A stretch of DNA of 32,777 nt from Phycisphaerales bacterium (lineage in GTDB: Bacteria; Planctomycetota; UBA1135; UBA2386): assembly GCA_020247305.1 (NCBI GenBank), contig JADCJE010000180.1, positions 1 to 32,777 on the forward strand. Reading direction: 5' to 3'. Below, piece after piece: positions 8,984 to 18,041 of this stretch. A model generated the notes under the pieces. It worked only from the letters and a program-made list of their open reading frames with translations, was not told the origin of the DNA and made no database searches. Both the position numbers and the translations under genes were made by a program. Each line of letters starts with the position of its first letter. Positions within the stretch are counted from its first letter, which is position 1.

Positions 8984-9250
8984 CTACGGCCGCGTCGCCC
9001 GTTCCAGCTCCGTCAGGATCGCCATCGCCTCGGCGTCGCTGGCGCCGCACATCGTCGGCTCGGCGCGCAGGTCGGCGCACCACTGCGGCCGCTCGGGCCG
9101 GCCGAACAGCAGGCAGCGGTTGTGCGCGTCGAGGTGCACGCAGCGTTCGCCGGCGCGTTTGCCGTGGGGCATGCCGAAGAACGGCGTGTGGATCGACGGC
9201 GCGATGCAGCAGGCGCCGCAGCCGACGCGGCAGGCGAAGGACTCGCTCAC
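8984..9250 (-). CDS. YkgJ-family cysteine-cluster (putative metal-chelating) protein
   Basis: The 88-residue protein has the CxxxCxxCC signature (CRVGCGACC, residues 7-15) followed by four further cysteines near 37, 46, 58 and 68, matching the PF03692 YkgJ-type putative zinc/iron-chelating domain. The surrounding text (PFFGMPHGK.AGERCVHLD, then FGRPERPQWC and MCGAS) is typical of the short, stand-alone members. GTG 9250 is chosen because it gives the family length and overlaps the upstream stop in a GTGA arrangement, so translation is probably coupled to the membrane protein before it. The gene converges on the phosphodiesterase gene, with 5 bases between stops. The biochemical role of the family is not firmly established. 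Confidence 0.88.
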   Translation of the reverse strand: MSESFACRVGCGACCIAPSIHTPFFGMPHGKRAGERCVHLDAHNRCLLFGRPERPQWCADLRAEPTMCGASDAEAMAILTELERATRP

Positions 9251-9480
9251 ACGCCCTCGTCGGCGCAAAGCCGGGACAGGGCGCGCAGCGCCAGCGAGGC
9301 GGCGAGCAGCGCGGCGACGGCGGCGTAGGCCGGCCACGTCGCGGCGGCGCCGCAGGCGGCCATCAGCAGCAGCACGACGAGCAGCGTCGCGGCGACGAGC
9401 GCGAAGATCGCGGACAGCCCGAACAGGAAGGCCGCGAGCAGCGGGCGGTCGCCGGGTTCGTCGCAGGGGCGCGCGGGCAT
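9247..9480 (-). CDS. Small two-helix membrane protein, coupled to the YkgJ-type gene
   Basis: The 77 residues are mostly two hydrophobic helices (about 14-43, FLFGLSAIFALVAATLLVVL, and about 47-68), with polar ends. I do not recognise a family. The stop (TGA 9247-9249) overlaps the start of the YkgJ-type gene, so the two are probably translated together. A role in the same unknown metal-related function is only inference from the overlap. Confidence 0.7.
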   Translation of the reverse strand: MPARPCDEPGDRPLLAAFLFGLSAIFALVAATLLVVLLLMAACGAAATWPAYAAVAALLAASLALRALSRLCADEGV

Positions 9481-9558
9481 CGTGCGGGGATGGTACCGGC
9501 GCGGCGATGCGACTCGGTGCGCGCGCGGCGCGGGAAGCGCGCAGCCGCCGGAAAGCGC

Positions 9559-9595
9559 GACGGCCCGCCGGCGCGCGGGGCGCCGACGGGCCGTC
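9559..9595 (-). terminator. Strong hairpin at the end of the groEL transcript
   Basis: GACGGCCCG (9559-9567) pairs perfectly with CGGGCCGTC (9587-9595). A second 5-bp stem, GGCGC (9570-9574) with GCGCC (9580-9584), lies inside it around a 5-base loop. The structure begins 28 bases past the groEL stop codon. Read on the minus strand it is followed by GCGCTTTC, a weak T-run, so it is a plausible terminator for the receiver-groES-groEL operon. Confidence 0.6.
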
Positions 9596-9623
9596 GTTGG
9601 CCGTGGAGGCTCGGGCGTCGGAC

Positions 9624-11294
<1,671 letters not shown>

Positions 11295-11338
11295 GGGGAT
11301 GCTCTCTGGTGGGGTGTTCGGGGTGGGGTGGGCCGCGA

Positions 11339-11647
11339 TCAGTTCTCGATGATCGCGAGGATCTCGTCCTCGCCGAGGATCAGCAGCTCCTCGCCGTCGA
11401 GCTTGATCTCCGAGCCGGCGTACGACGAGAACAGCACGCGGTCGTTCTTCTTGACCGACATGGTCTGACGCGACCCGTTGTCGAGCAGCTTGCCGTTGCC
11501 GACCGAGACGACGATGCCCTCGCGCGGCTTCTCCTTCGCGGTGTCGGGCAGGATGATGCCGCCCTTGGTCTTGTCGTCGGCGGCGACGCGCTTGACGAGC
11601 ACGCGGTCACCGAGGGGGGTCACGGTCATGGTCTTGGTCTTCGACAT
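11339..11647 (-). CDS. groES: 10-kDa co-chaperonin GroES
   Basis: The 102-residue product has the family signature from [11 protein letters not shown] through the mobile loop ([16 protein letters not shown]) and the roof region to the [22 protein letters not shown]-terminal half, ending ILAIIEN. It caps the GroEL ring. ATG 11647 ([13 protein letters not shown]) is preferred over the internal Met at 11629 because only the former leaves non-coding sequence and a purine-rich stretch (GAGAACGAGA) upstream. It sits 59 bases after the receiver-domain gene and 44 before groEL. Confidence 0.97.
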   Translation of the reverse strand: MSKTKTMTVTPLGDRVLVKRVAADDKTKGGIILPDTAKEKPREGIVVSVGNGKLLDNGSRQTMSVKKNDRVLFSSYAGSEIKLDGEELLILGEDEILAIIEN

Positions 11648-11706
11648 GGATCTCGTTCTCTCGATCGTGGGGGTTGGGAGGGAAGTGCGTCGCCGCGCGC
11701 GCCGCT

Positions 11707-12159
11707 TCAGCGGTTCGATCGCGGCGCAGGTCCGGTCGGGGGGGCGGGCGGCAGGCGCAGCGCCACCTGGCGCAGCACCAGCGGGCCGCCGAAGTGCGCC
11801 TGGATCAGCCCCTGCAGGGCGCCGCGCAGGCGGGCCAGGTCGAGCGGCTTGCGCAGGAAGGCGAAGAAGCCCGCGTGCTGCGCCGCGGCGGCTTCTTCCG
11901 CCGAGGCAAGGCCCGACATCAGGATCGCCGGCAGCGGCCGCACGGCGGCGAGCTGCTGGAAGAGCTGCAGGCCGGTGGTGCCGGGCAGGTGGAAGTCGAG
12001 CAGCGAGAAGTCGAAGCGCTGCTGCTGCGCCAGGCGCACGGCGTCGTGCGCGAAGGCGGTCGCCGCCACGTCCCAGCCCTGGCACGCCAGGAACTCGCTG
12101 AGGCAGGACCTCAGCGAGTCGTCGTCTTCGACCAGCAGGACGCGGAAGCTCTGGTGCAT
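11707..12159 (-). CDS. Stand-alone response-regulator receiver protein
   Basis: From ATG 12159 the 150-residue protein is a single CheY-like receiver: acidic pocket VEDDD near residues 10-14, the phospho-accepting Asp in SLLDFHLPG, the switch Thr/Ser position in LMSGLAS, and the conserved Lys in LRKPLDL. About 30 residues of Pro/Arg-rich tail follow and no output domain is present. The longer in-frame sequence upstream of this Met is GC-rich noise. The gene is 59 bases upstream of groES on the same strand, which suggests co-transcription with the chaperonin genes. The partner kinase and target are not in the window. It could act by protein-protein contact or as a phosphorelay intermediate. 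Confidence 0.88.
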   Translation of the reverse strand: MHQSFRVLLVEDDDSLRSCLSEFLACQGWDVAATAFAHDAVRLAQQQRFDFSLLDFHLPGTTGLQLFQQLAAVRPLPAILMSGLASAEEAAAAQHAGFFAFLRKPLDLARLRGALQGLIQAHFGGPLVLRQVALRLPPAPPTGPAPRSNR

Positions 12160-12594
12160 GCGGGCGGGATCGGGTGCCGGCGCGGGCGCGCCCGTCAAGC
12201 AATGGCTGTGCCGCCGCAGCCGTTCGATTAGAAGTGCTTTTCGCGCAACGGTTTGCGACAAACCCAAGCGGCCAGCCCGGTCGCGACCGCGGCCGCGAAC
12301 TGCCAAGTTGGCGGCGCGTCCCGGGGCCCGCGCTGCCATCTTGGCGCACCCTGTTGGAGGCCGTGGCCACGATCCGCCAGCGATCAGGGCGGTGGGACGG
12401 TCAGGCGGACGCACCGCGCCAACGGTCCTGGCTGCCCGCTGGCGCGAACCGCGGGCCCCGCCCGTGGATCCAGCACGGTGGGGGCGGGTCGGCGGATGGG
12501 CCGCCGCACGGCCAGGCGGTCGACGCAGGCGATCGCGGCGCGGCGATCGCGGCGCCGCGATCGCAGGAGGTCACACGGGACGCGGCGTCACGAC
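12160..12594. other. Intergenic region upstream of the receiver-groESL operon
   Basis: No gene is convincing here. I looked for the CIRCE operator (TTAGCACTC and its inverted partner) and did not find it. A relatively AT-rich patch at about 12225-12262 holds the short dyad CGCAA (12244-12248), CGGT, TTGCG (12253-12257), about 85 bases upstream of the receiver start codon. It could be part of a promoter or operator, but no convincing -35/-10 pair is visible. The right part holds a GCGATCGC repeat. Confidence 0.4.
12529..12564. repeat. Three GCGATCGC octamers at 14-bp spacing, with a perfect 22-bp palindrome
   Basis: GCGATCGC occurs at 12529-12536, 12543-12550 and 12557-12564. The last two flank GGCGCC and together form a perfect 22-base palindrome (12543-12564). 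It lies 30 bases past the stop of the acidic zinc-ribbon gene on the minus strand. It may act as a terminator-like hairpin or a protein-binding dyad; no T-tract follows on the minus strand. Confidence 0.6.
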
Positions 12595-12963
12595 TCACTC
12601 GTCGTCGCCGTCGTCCTCGTCCTCGTCTTCATCCTCGTCGTCGTCGTCGTCGTCGTCGTCCTCGTCGTCGTCGTCCTCTTCCTCTTCTTCGTCTTCCTCG
12701 TCCTCGTCGAGGTCGTCGAGGCTGTCGGCGGACTCATCGCCCTCGTCCTCGTCGTCCTCGTCGTCCTCCTCGTCCCAATCGTCCTCGTCCTCGTCGCTCG
12801 CCTCGTCTTCGTCTTCGTACGACGCGAGCACGCGGTCCCAGTCCGCGACCTCGATCGTGTTGTTGCACTTGATGCAGACGCTGTCGTTGTCGCGCAGGTC
12901 CTCGAGTTGCTCGAGTTCGCGGTAGACCTCGCCGCATTCGCGGCACCGGACGATTTTGCCCAT
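12595..12963 (-). CDS. Zinc-ribbon protein with a hyper-acidic low-complexity tail
   Basis: ATG 12963 (MGKIVRCRECGEVY) starts the folded part directly. In-frame Met codons further upstream add only Pro/Arg-rich sequence. Residues 1-47 carry CRECGE and CIKCNN, two CxxC knuckles about 22 residues apart, the pattern of a small zinc ribbon. Residues 48-122 are an almost uninterrupted run of Asp and Glu (63 of 75), with only a few Ser, Ala, Leu, Trp and Gly. Acidic tails of this kind often mimic DNA or bind basic proteins; that is inference here. No family name is evident. The gene is monocistronic and diverges from the membrane-anchored gene at 13127. Confidence 0.85.
   Translation of the reverse strand: MGKIVRCRECGEVYRELEQLEDLRDNDSVCIKCNNTIEVADWDRVLASYEDEDEASDEDEDDWDEEDDEDDEDEGDESADSLDDLDEDEEDEEEEEDDDDEDDDDDDDDEDEDEDEDDGDDE
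12635..12660. repeat. Trinucleotide microsatellite (TCG)n inside the acidic-tail coding region
   Basis: On the plus strand TCG is repeated without interruption for 26 bases (8 full units plus two bases), coding for poly-Asp on the minus strand. Shorter TCG/TCC runs surround it. It keeps frame in steps of three, so tail length could vary between strains by slippage. Confidence 0.85.
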
Positions 12964-13126
12964 GGCTGTCGGTTCGGAAGGGTCCCCGGGGAAGGGGGTT
13001 GCGCGATGCATACCGGAGCGGCCGGGCAAGGCAATAGCCGCGGCGAGGGAATCTTCGCCGTGCGTCGACCGCTCGGTGCGATGGCGCCGACCAAAGTTCG
13101 GGTCGCCGCATGCCGAAGAACACCCC

Positions 13127-13573
13127 GTGAAGAGTCCCTACGCCATCCTGGCCATCGGCGTTGCCGGCTGCCTCGCCTTGGCATGGATAGCCCGGCAGGT
13201 GCAAACGCAGGCGACGGTCCTGCGCCAGCAGCGGCCGGTCGCAGCGCGCCCGGCCTTCCAGGTTCATCTCACCGCGCCCGCGACGACGCGGATCGAACGG
13301 CAGGGCGGCGTCGTGCGCCGCTGCGTGGCGGCCCACGCCGTGCGCGGCGCCAACGGCAAGCAACTTGCCGAGTGGATCGCGCGCGAGACGCAGGCGACCG
13401 CGTATGGCGCGCTGCAGGGCATCGCCGTGCACGTGACGCTGTACGGCGCCGACGGCAAGCCGCCGCACGTCTACGAACTGCCGGCGCGGCCGGTGGCTCC
13501 GCCTGCCCCGAAGCCGAAGCCGGCGCCGGCGCCCGCCGCGCCGTCCGCGACCCAGCCGGCGACGCCGCGCTGA
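13127..13573 (+). CDS. Membrane-anchored hypothetical protein with Pro/Ala-rich tail
   Basis: GTG 13127 (VKSPYAILAIGVAGCLALAW) places one transmembrane helix at residues 5-21, after a weak GAAGAA purine tract. In-frame sequence upstream overlaps the start of the acidic gene on the other strand and looks non-coding. After the helix come a soluble region of about 95 residues with no motif I recognise (VRRCVAAHAVRGANGKQLAEW, then VHVTLYGADGKPPHVYELP) and a C-terminal PAPKPKPAPAPAAPS stretch typical of periplasmic spacers. The function is unknown. It lies 76 bases ahead of the TPR gene on the same strand. Confidence 0.6.
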   Translation: MKSPYAILAIGVAGCLALAWIARQVQTQATVLRQQRPVAARPAFQVHLTAPATTRIERQGGVVRRCVAAHAVRGANGKQLAEWIARETQATAYGALQGIAVHVTLYGADGKPPHVYELPARPVAPPAPKPKPAPAPAAPSATQPATPR

Positions 13574-13649
13574 TCGGCAAGCGGCGGTGGCGCGGCGCGT
13601 TCCGCGCAGCCGCAGGCCGCCGCGGTCGCCGTACCGATAGCCGCCGGAC

Positions 13650-15350
13650 ATGTCCGGGCCCGTGGTCTTCGCCTTCGCCGTCGCCGACGGCACGCTGCCG
13701 GTCGTCGGCGCCGCGCCGCCCGACGTGCTGGCGCGGCAGTTGCCCCGTTTGCTCGTGGCGCGCCTCAACGGCGACGGCGACCGCGGCGCGCGCTTCTTCC
13801 CGTTCCTCGGCGTCGCGGACGGCCGCCGGCGCTTCCTGCGCGTCGCACAACTGTTCGAGCCGGGGGCTCTCGCGCAGGTGCACCAGCAGGGCGACGCGCG
13901 CTGGCTGTGCGACGGCATCCTCGGCGCCGGGACCCTGCACTGGCGGCTGATCGACGGTCGCACGCAGCAGGTCCGGCTCGCGCGCGACATCCCGTTCGAT
14001 CCGCGCGCGCCGCTGGAGATGCTGCCGCGCCTGGAGTTCGAGATCGTCGACCGCCTCGAACTCGAATGGCGGCCGCAGCCGCTGCCGGCGCTCGCCGGCG
14101 AAGCGCTCGGCTGGTGGCTCGTGCTCAAGGACGAACTGCTCAAGCGCGAAGCGAACCTGCCCGCCGAGGACCACGACGTGCTGCGCCCGGTGCGCACGTG
14201 CCTGGACCTCGCCGCCGGCGCGCCGGAGGTCCAGCCGACGGTCAGCGAGTTCCTGGCCGCGTTGCTGCGGCGCGGCGAGCGCCGCGGCGAGTGCGCCGTG
14301 GAACTGGCGCGGCTCGCGGCGGCGTGCGAGGACCCCGACCGCTTGGCCCGCATCGACGCGCTGCTGCTCGCCGCCGGCGCCCACGACCACGCCGCCGCGG
14401 CCGCCTGCCGCGCCGCGCGCCTCGCGCCGGGCCGCGCCGACCTCGTCGAACGCGCGGCCGCGCAGGCCTTCCAGCTCGGCCGCTACGACGACGTGCGCGA
14501 CGTCGTCGGCCGCGCACGCGCGCACGGCGCCGCCAGCAGCGCGGCACTGGCCCAGCTCGCCGCGGCGTGCGACCGCCTGTCCGACCACGCCGCGCGCAGC
14601 GCGATCGTGCGCGAACTGGTCGGCAAGGACGACCTGCCGGTGCCGGTGGCGCGCCTCGTCGTGTCGTTCCTGCTCGAAGAGGACCAGCCCGCGGCCGCGC
14701 TCGCGGTCGTCGACCGCGCGCTCGCCAAGGAGCCGGCGCAGGCGATGCTGCACTTCGAGCGGGCGCGCGCCTGCATGCTGCTCGCCGACGAAGGCGCGGC
14801 GACGCTCGCGCTGCAGCGCGCGCTCGCCGCGGGCCTCGCGGCGACGTTCGTCGGGCAGGCGCAGCGTTTCCTGCGAGTGCTGGCGCAGCCCGGCCTGTGG
14901 TCGGGCCTGCAGCGCGGCGAGCGCGCGCTCGCCATGGGGCAGGTCGACCTCGCGGCCGCCGAGGCGCGCCGGCTCGTGCGCGCGCACCGTCGCTCGGCCG
15001 AGGCGTGGCACCAACTGGGTCTGGTCGCGCACCAGCGCGGGCGCGTGCGCCGCGCCGAGCGCGCGCTGCGGCGGGCGATCGCCTGCGACGACCGCTGCAG
15101 CGAGGCGCACAACCGCCTCGGCGTGCTGCTGCTGACGCAGGGCCGCGTCGCCGACGGCCACGCCTGCCTGCTGCGCGCCCACGACCTCGCCCCGCACGAC
15201 ACCTCGCCGCTGCTGCACCTCGCGCAGGCGGAGGCGCTGCGCGGCCAGCGCGACGCGGCGGAGGCCTACCTCGCTGCCGCCGTGCGCCTGGGCGCCGATC
15301 CGCAGCTGCTCGCCGCCGTGCGGCGCGAGGTCACGGCGCGCTGCGCCTGA
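13650..15350 (+). CDS. TPR-repeat protein with a novel N-terminal domain
   Basis: The 566-residue protein begins at ATG 13650 with no signal peptide. Residues 1-140 (VVFAFAVADGTLPVVG ... LEFEIVDRLELEW) form a mixed domain I do not recognise. From about residue 200 to the end it is helical and Ala/Leu-rich, with tetratricopeptide-like units; the clearest are near the C-terminus (AEAWHQLGLVAHQRGRVRRA, SEAHNRLGVLLLTQGRV, SPLLHLAQAEALRGQRDAA). It probably acts as a cytoplasmic protein-interaction scaffold. No partner can be named from the context. Confidence 0.8.
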   Translation: MSGPVVFAFAVADGTLPVVGAAPPDVLARQLPRLLVARLNGDGDRGARFFPFLGVADGRRRFLRVAQLFEPGALAQVHQQGDARWLCDGILGAGTLHWRLIDGRTQQVRLARDIPFDPRAPLEMLPRLEFEIVDRLELEWRPQPLPALAGEALGWWLVLKDELLKREANLPAEDHDVLRPVRTCLDLAAGAPEVQPTVSEFLAALLRRGERRGECAVELARLAAACEDPDRLARIDALLLAAGAHDHAAAAACRAARLAPGRADLVERAAAQAFQLGRYDDVRDVVGRARAHGAASSAALAQLAAACDRLSDHAARSAIVRELVGKDDLPVPVARLVVSFLLEEDQPAAALAVVDRALAKEPAQAMLHFERARACMLLADEGAATLALQRALAAGLAATFVGQAQRFLRVLAQPGLWSGLQRGERALAMGQVDLAAAEARRLVRAHRRSAEAWHQLGLVAHQRGRVRRAERALRRAIACDDRCSEAHNRLGVLLLTQGRVADGHACLLRAHDLAPHDTSPLLHLAQAEALRGQRDAAEAYLAAAVRLGADPQLLAAVRREVTARCA

Positions 15351-15536
15351 GCCGGCGGCGGCGCGCGCACGGCGCCGCGTCGGCCTGGACGCAGGGTCGC
15401 GCGCGGGCCACGATCCGCCGACGCGCCGCGGACGGTCCGCGGCCGCGCGCAGTCAGTCAGGTTCGCCGCGAGGCCCGTACCGGCCGCGCGCGGCGCCGTC
15501 CCGCGAGCCGGGCGCGGCGCGCCGCGCGGCGGGTCG

Positions 15537-15540
15537 AGGA
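15537..15540 (+). promoter_or_regulatory. Shine-Dalgarno site of the outer-membrane lipoprotein gene
   Basis: AGGA at 15537-15540 lies 8 bases before ATG 15549. Most other starts in the window have no clear site, so this one stands out and supports the chosen start. Confidence 0.55.
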
Positions 15541-15548
15541 TCATCACC

Positions 15549-16139
15549 ATGAAGTCGGTCGTTTGGATCGTGTTGGCGGCTGCGGCCGTGTTGCAGGGGT
15601 GTGGTTCGGCCGAGGGCTGGCGCGGTCGGATCGCCGCCGGTGCGGGCCTGTCGACGCTGAAGGTCCGCGACGGCGGCCAGTCCGAGACCGCGGACGGCAC
15701 GCAGCAGAGCCTGCGGCTCGAGGTCGCGCGGCCGATCCCGTACTTCAGCGACGTCGAAATCGGCCTGCGCGCAAAGGGCGCGACGCGCCAGATCGACGAC
15801 GACTTCGGCGCCGTCGACTACGTCTTCGACTCGGGCCAGTTCGCGTTGCTGCCGACGTTCCGCGGCCATTACGGGCTGTCCGCGAGCAGCCGCTTCTACG
15901 GCGAGGTCTTCGCCGGCTACGAGTACTACTGGGCCGACGAGCGGCTCGGCGCGGCCACCGGCTCGCTCAACGACGGCGGCGTCGCGTACGGCGCCGGCAT
16001 CGGCGTCGAGTTCGACGTCTTCCGCGCGAGCTCCCTGTTCGTCGGGCTGGAGTGGTCGCGGCACGACACCCAGGACGTCGGCATCAACCTCTCGTTCGAG
16101 GACTACTCGGGCGTCGTCGGCCTCGCCTTCCGCTTCTGA
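15549..16139 (+). CDS. Outer-membrane beta-barrel-like protein with lipoprotein signal
   Basis: The 196-residue product starts with a hydrophobic signal and a lipobox (LQGC, Cys18). The rest is a run of amphipathic strands alternating with short turns (RIAAGAGLSTLKV, SLRLEVARPI, FYGEVFAGYEYYW, AYGAGIGVEFDVF, SLFVGLEWSRH, GVVGLAFRF) and ends in Phe, as outer-membrane barrels do for BAM recognition. It resembles small eight-stranded OmpA/OmpW-like barrels in size. A lipobox on a barrel is unusual, so cleavage by signal peptidase I instead is possible. The gene is 21 bases ahead of the kynureninase-like gene and may share its transcript, though a functional link is not obvious. Confidence 0.7.
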   Translation: MKSVVWIVLAAAAVLQGCGSAEGWRGRIAAGAGLSTLKVRDGGQSETADGTQQSLRLEVARPIPYFSDVEIGLRAKGATRQIDDDFGAVDYVFDSGQFALLPTFRGHYGLSASSRFYGEVFAGYEYYWADERLGAATGSLNDGGVAYGAGIGVEFDVFRASSLFVGLEWSRHDTQDVGINLSFEDYSGVVGLAFRF

Positions 16140-16160
16140 TCCCGAACCCAGCCCTCGCCG

Positions 16161-17360
16161 ATGCACGCCGCCGACCCGCTGCTCGCCTACCGCGACCGCT
16201 TCCCGATCACGCAGCGCAGCAACTACCTGATCAACAACTCGCTCGGCGCGATGCCGGCGGCGGCGCGCGCCAGCGTGCAGCAGTTCCTCGACCAGTGGGA
16301 CACGCGGGGCGTGCGCAGCTGGGGCGACGGCTGGTGGTCGCTGCAGGAGAAGGTCGGCGACCTCGTCGCGAACGTGCTCGGCCTGCCGACGGGCACGGTG
16401 ACGATGCACCAGAACATCGCCGTCGCGCAGGAGATGATCCTGTCGTGCTTCCGCTTCGACGGCCGCCGCAACAAGGTCGTCTACGCCGACCGCAACTTTC
16501 CGAGCGACCAGTACATCTACGAAGCGCGCGCGGCGCACGGCGCGCGGCTGGTGCGCGTGGGACCGGCGGCCGACGGCATCGCCACCGACGGCGAGCAGGT
16601 CGCCGCGGCGATCGACGACGAGACGCTGCTGGTCGCGATCGACCACGTGATGTTCCGCAGCTCGGCGATCACCGACGTCGAGCCGATCGTGCGGCAGGCC
16701 CGCAAGCACGGCGCGTTCGTCGTGCTCGACGTCTTCCACTCGGGCGGCATCGTGCCGCTCGACGCGCACGCGCTCGCGGTCGACGCGATCGTCGGCGGCG
16801 CGCTGAAGTGGATGTGCGGCGGCCCGGGCAACTGCTTCCTGTACGTGCGCCCCGACGTCGCCCGCACGCTCGTGCCGAGCTTCACCGGCTGGGCGGCGCA
16901 CAAGCAGCCGTTCGCGTTCTCGCCCAAGGGCCAGGACTACCGCGACGACGGCCAGCGCTTCGCCACCGGCACGCCGAACGTGCCGGCGCTGTACGCCGGC
17001 AAGGAGGGCATCGCCACGGTCGCCGAGGTGACCGTCGCGCGCATCCGCGAGAAGAGCATGCGGCAGACGAAGCTGCTGGTGGAGGAGGCCGGCCGCCAGG
17101 GACTCGCCATCCGCTCGCCGCGCGACGGCAGCCGCCGCGGCGGCCACGTCGCGCTCGACGTGCCCGAGGGCTACGCCGTCTGCCAGGCGCTGTCGGCGCG
17201 CGAGATCGTCGTCGACTTCCGCCCGGATGCCGGCCTGCGCGTGGCGCCGCACTTCTACAACACCGACGACGAGGTGGTGGCGTGCGTGCGCGCGATCCGC
17301 GCCATCCTCGACGCCGGCGAGCACCTGCCGTTCCTCGCGCAGGCGAAGAAGCCGGGGTGA
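16161..17360 (+). CDS. kynU: Kynureninase-like PLP-dependent enzyme (class V aminotransferase fold)
   Basis: The 399 residues follow kynureninase block by block: YLINNSLGAMP near the start, GVRSWGDGWW, NFPSDQYIYE, the HVMFRSSAITD strand, LDVFHSGGIVPLD (Asp contacting the PLP ring nitrogen), and GGALKWMCGGPG with the likely Schiff-base Lys216. GWAAHKQPFAF, RFATGTPNVPALYAG and a C-terminal RVAPHFYNTDDEV follow. Kynureninase splits kynurenine into anthranilate and alanine. Some blocks are atypical (INNSLG where the family has DGNSLG, and TMHQNIAVAQ for the DSTS.N segment), so a related beta-hydrolase or lyase substrate is possible. The KynB-type gene 5 bases downstream supports the kynurenine assignment. 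Confidence 0.78.
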   Translation: MHAADPLLAYRDRFPITQRSNYLINNSLGAMPAAARASVQQFLDQWDTRGVRSWGDGWWSLQEKVGDLVANVLGLPTGTVTMHQNIAVAQEMILSCFRFDGRRNKVVYADRNFPSDQYIYEARAAHGARLVRVGPAADGIATDGEQVAAAIDDETLLVAIDHVMFRSSAITDVEPIVRQARKHGAFVVLDVFHSGGIVPLDAHALAVDAIVGGALKWMCGGPGNCFLYVRPDVARTLVPSFTGWAAHKQPFAFSPKGQDYRDDGQRFATGTPNVPALYAGKEGIATVAEVTVARIREKSMRQTKLLVEEAGRQGLAIRSPRDGSRRGGHVALDVPEGYAVCQALSAREIVVDFRPDAGLRVAPHFYNTDDEVVACVRAIRAILDAGEHLPFLAQAKKPG

Positions 17361-17365
17361 CCGCG

Positions 17366-18010
17366 ATGCGCTACTGGGACATCAGCGAGCCGCTGGAGCC
17401 GGCTTCGGCGACCTTCCCCGGCGACACGCCGTTCACGCAGGAGTGGGTCGCGCGCCAGGAGCGCGGCGCGTCGTGCAACGTCAGCACGATCCGCGTTTCG
17501 ACGCACGTCGGCACGCACACCGACGCGCCGCTGCACTACGACGTCGCCGGCAGCGACATGGCGAGCGTGCCGCTGCACGCCTACATGGGCCGCTGCCGCG
17601 TCCTCGCCGTGCGCGGTGAGGGCGCGCCGTCGCTGGTGCCGGCGAGCGCCCTGCCGCCGGCGAAGCTGCGCGGCGTCGAGCGCGTGCTGCTGCGCACCAG
17701 CGACGCGCACGACCACCGCGTCTGGAACCACGGCTTCACCGCGCTCGGCCCCGCGGCCGCCAAGGCGCTGGCCGACGCGGGCGTCGTGCTCGTCGGCATC
17801 GACACGCCGAGCATGGACCACGCCGACAGCAAGGACCTGTCGGGGCACCACGCGCTGTACGCCGGCGGCGTCGCCATCCTGGAGAACCTCGACTTGCGCG
17901 GCGTGCCCGAGGGCGACTACGAACTGATCGCGCTGCCGCTGCGCATCGTCGGCGGCGACAGCAGCCCGGTGCGCGCCATCCTGCGCGAACTGCCGCCCGA
18001 TCGTCCATGA
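17366..18010 (+). CDS. kynB: Kynurenine formamidase-type cyclase-family protein
   Basis: The 214 residues have the KynB length and start (YWDISEPLEPASATFPGDTP, close to the family's WDIS.P...T..WPGDTPF). The metal-site motif HVGTHTDAPLH gives His47, His51, Asp53 and His57. Later conserved blocks are VLLRTSD, GIDTPSMD and HHALYAGGVAILENLDL. KynB hydrolyses N-formylkynurenine to kynurenine and formate in the cytoplasm, using divalent metal. It begins 5 bases after the kynureninase-like gene, so the two are almost certainly co-translated. The neighbouring dehydrogenase and dioxygenase steps are not in the window. Confidence 0.9.
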   Translation: MRYWDISEPLEPASATFPGDTPFTQEWVARQERGASCNVSTIRVSTHVGTHTDAPLHYDVAGSDMASVPLHAYMGRCRVLAVRGEGAPSLVPASALPPAKLRGVERVLLRTSDAHDHRVWNHGFTALGPAAAKALADAGVVLVGIDTPSMDHADSKDLSGHHALYAGGVAILENLDLRGVPEGDYELIALPLRIVGGDSSPVRAILRELPPDRP

Positions 18011-18041
18011 GCCGCCGTCCGCGCGCCGCCGTCCCCGAGCC

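Noticed and set aside
12160..12600. CIRCE (HrcA) operator for the groESL operon
   Set aside because: The nine-base CIRCE arms are not present. Only a short CGCAA/TTGCG dyad was seen.
12601..12830. Poly-Ser and Val/Leu-rich frames on the plus strand across the acidic tail
   Set aside because: They are the complements and shifts of the poly-Asp/Glu codons. The minus strand has the zinc ribbon and a sensible start.
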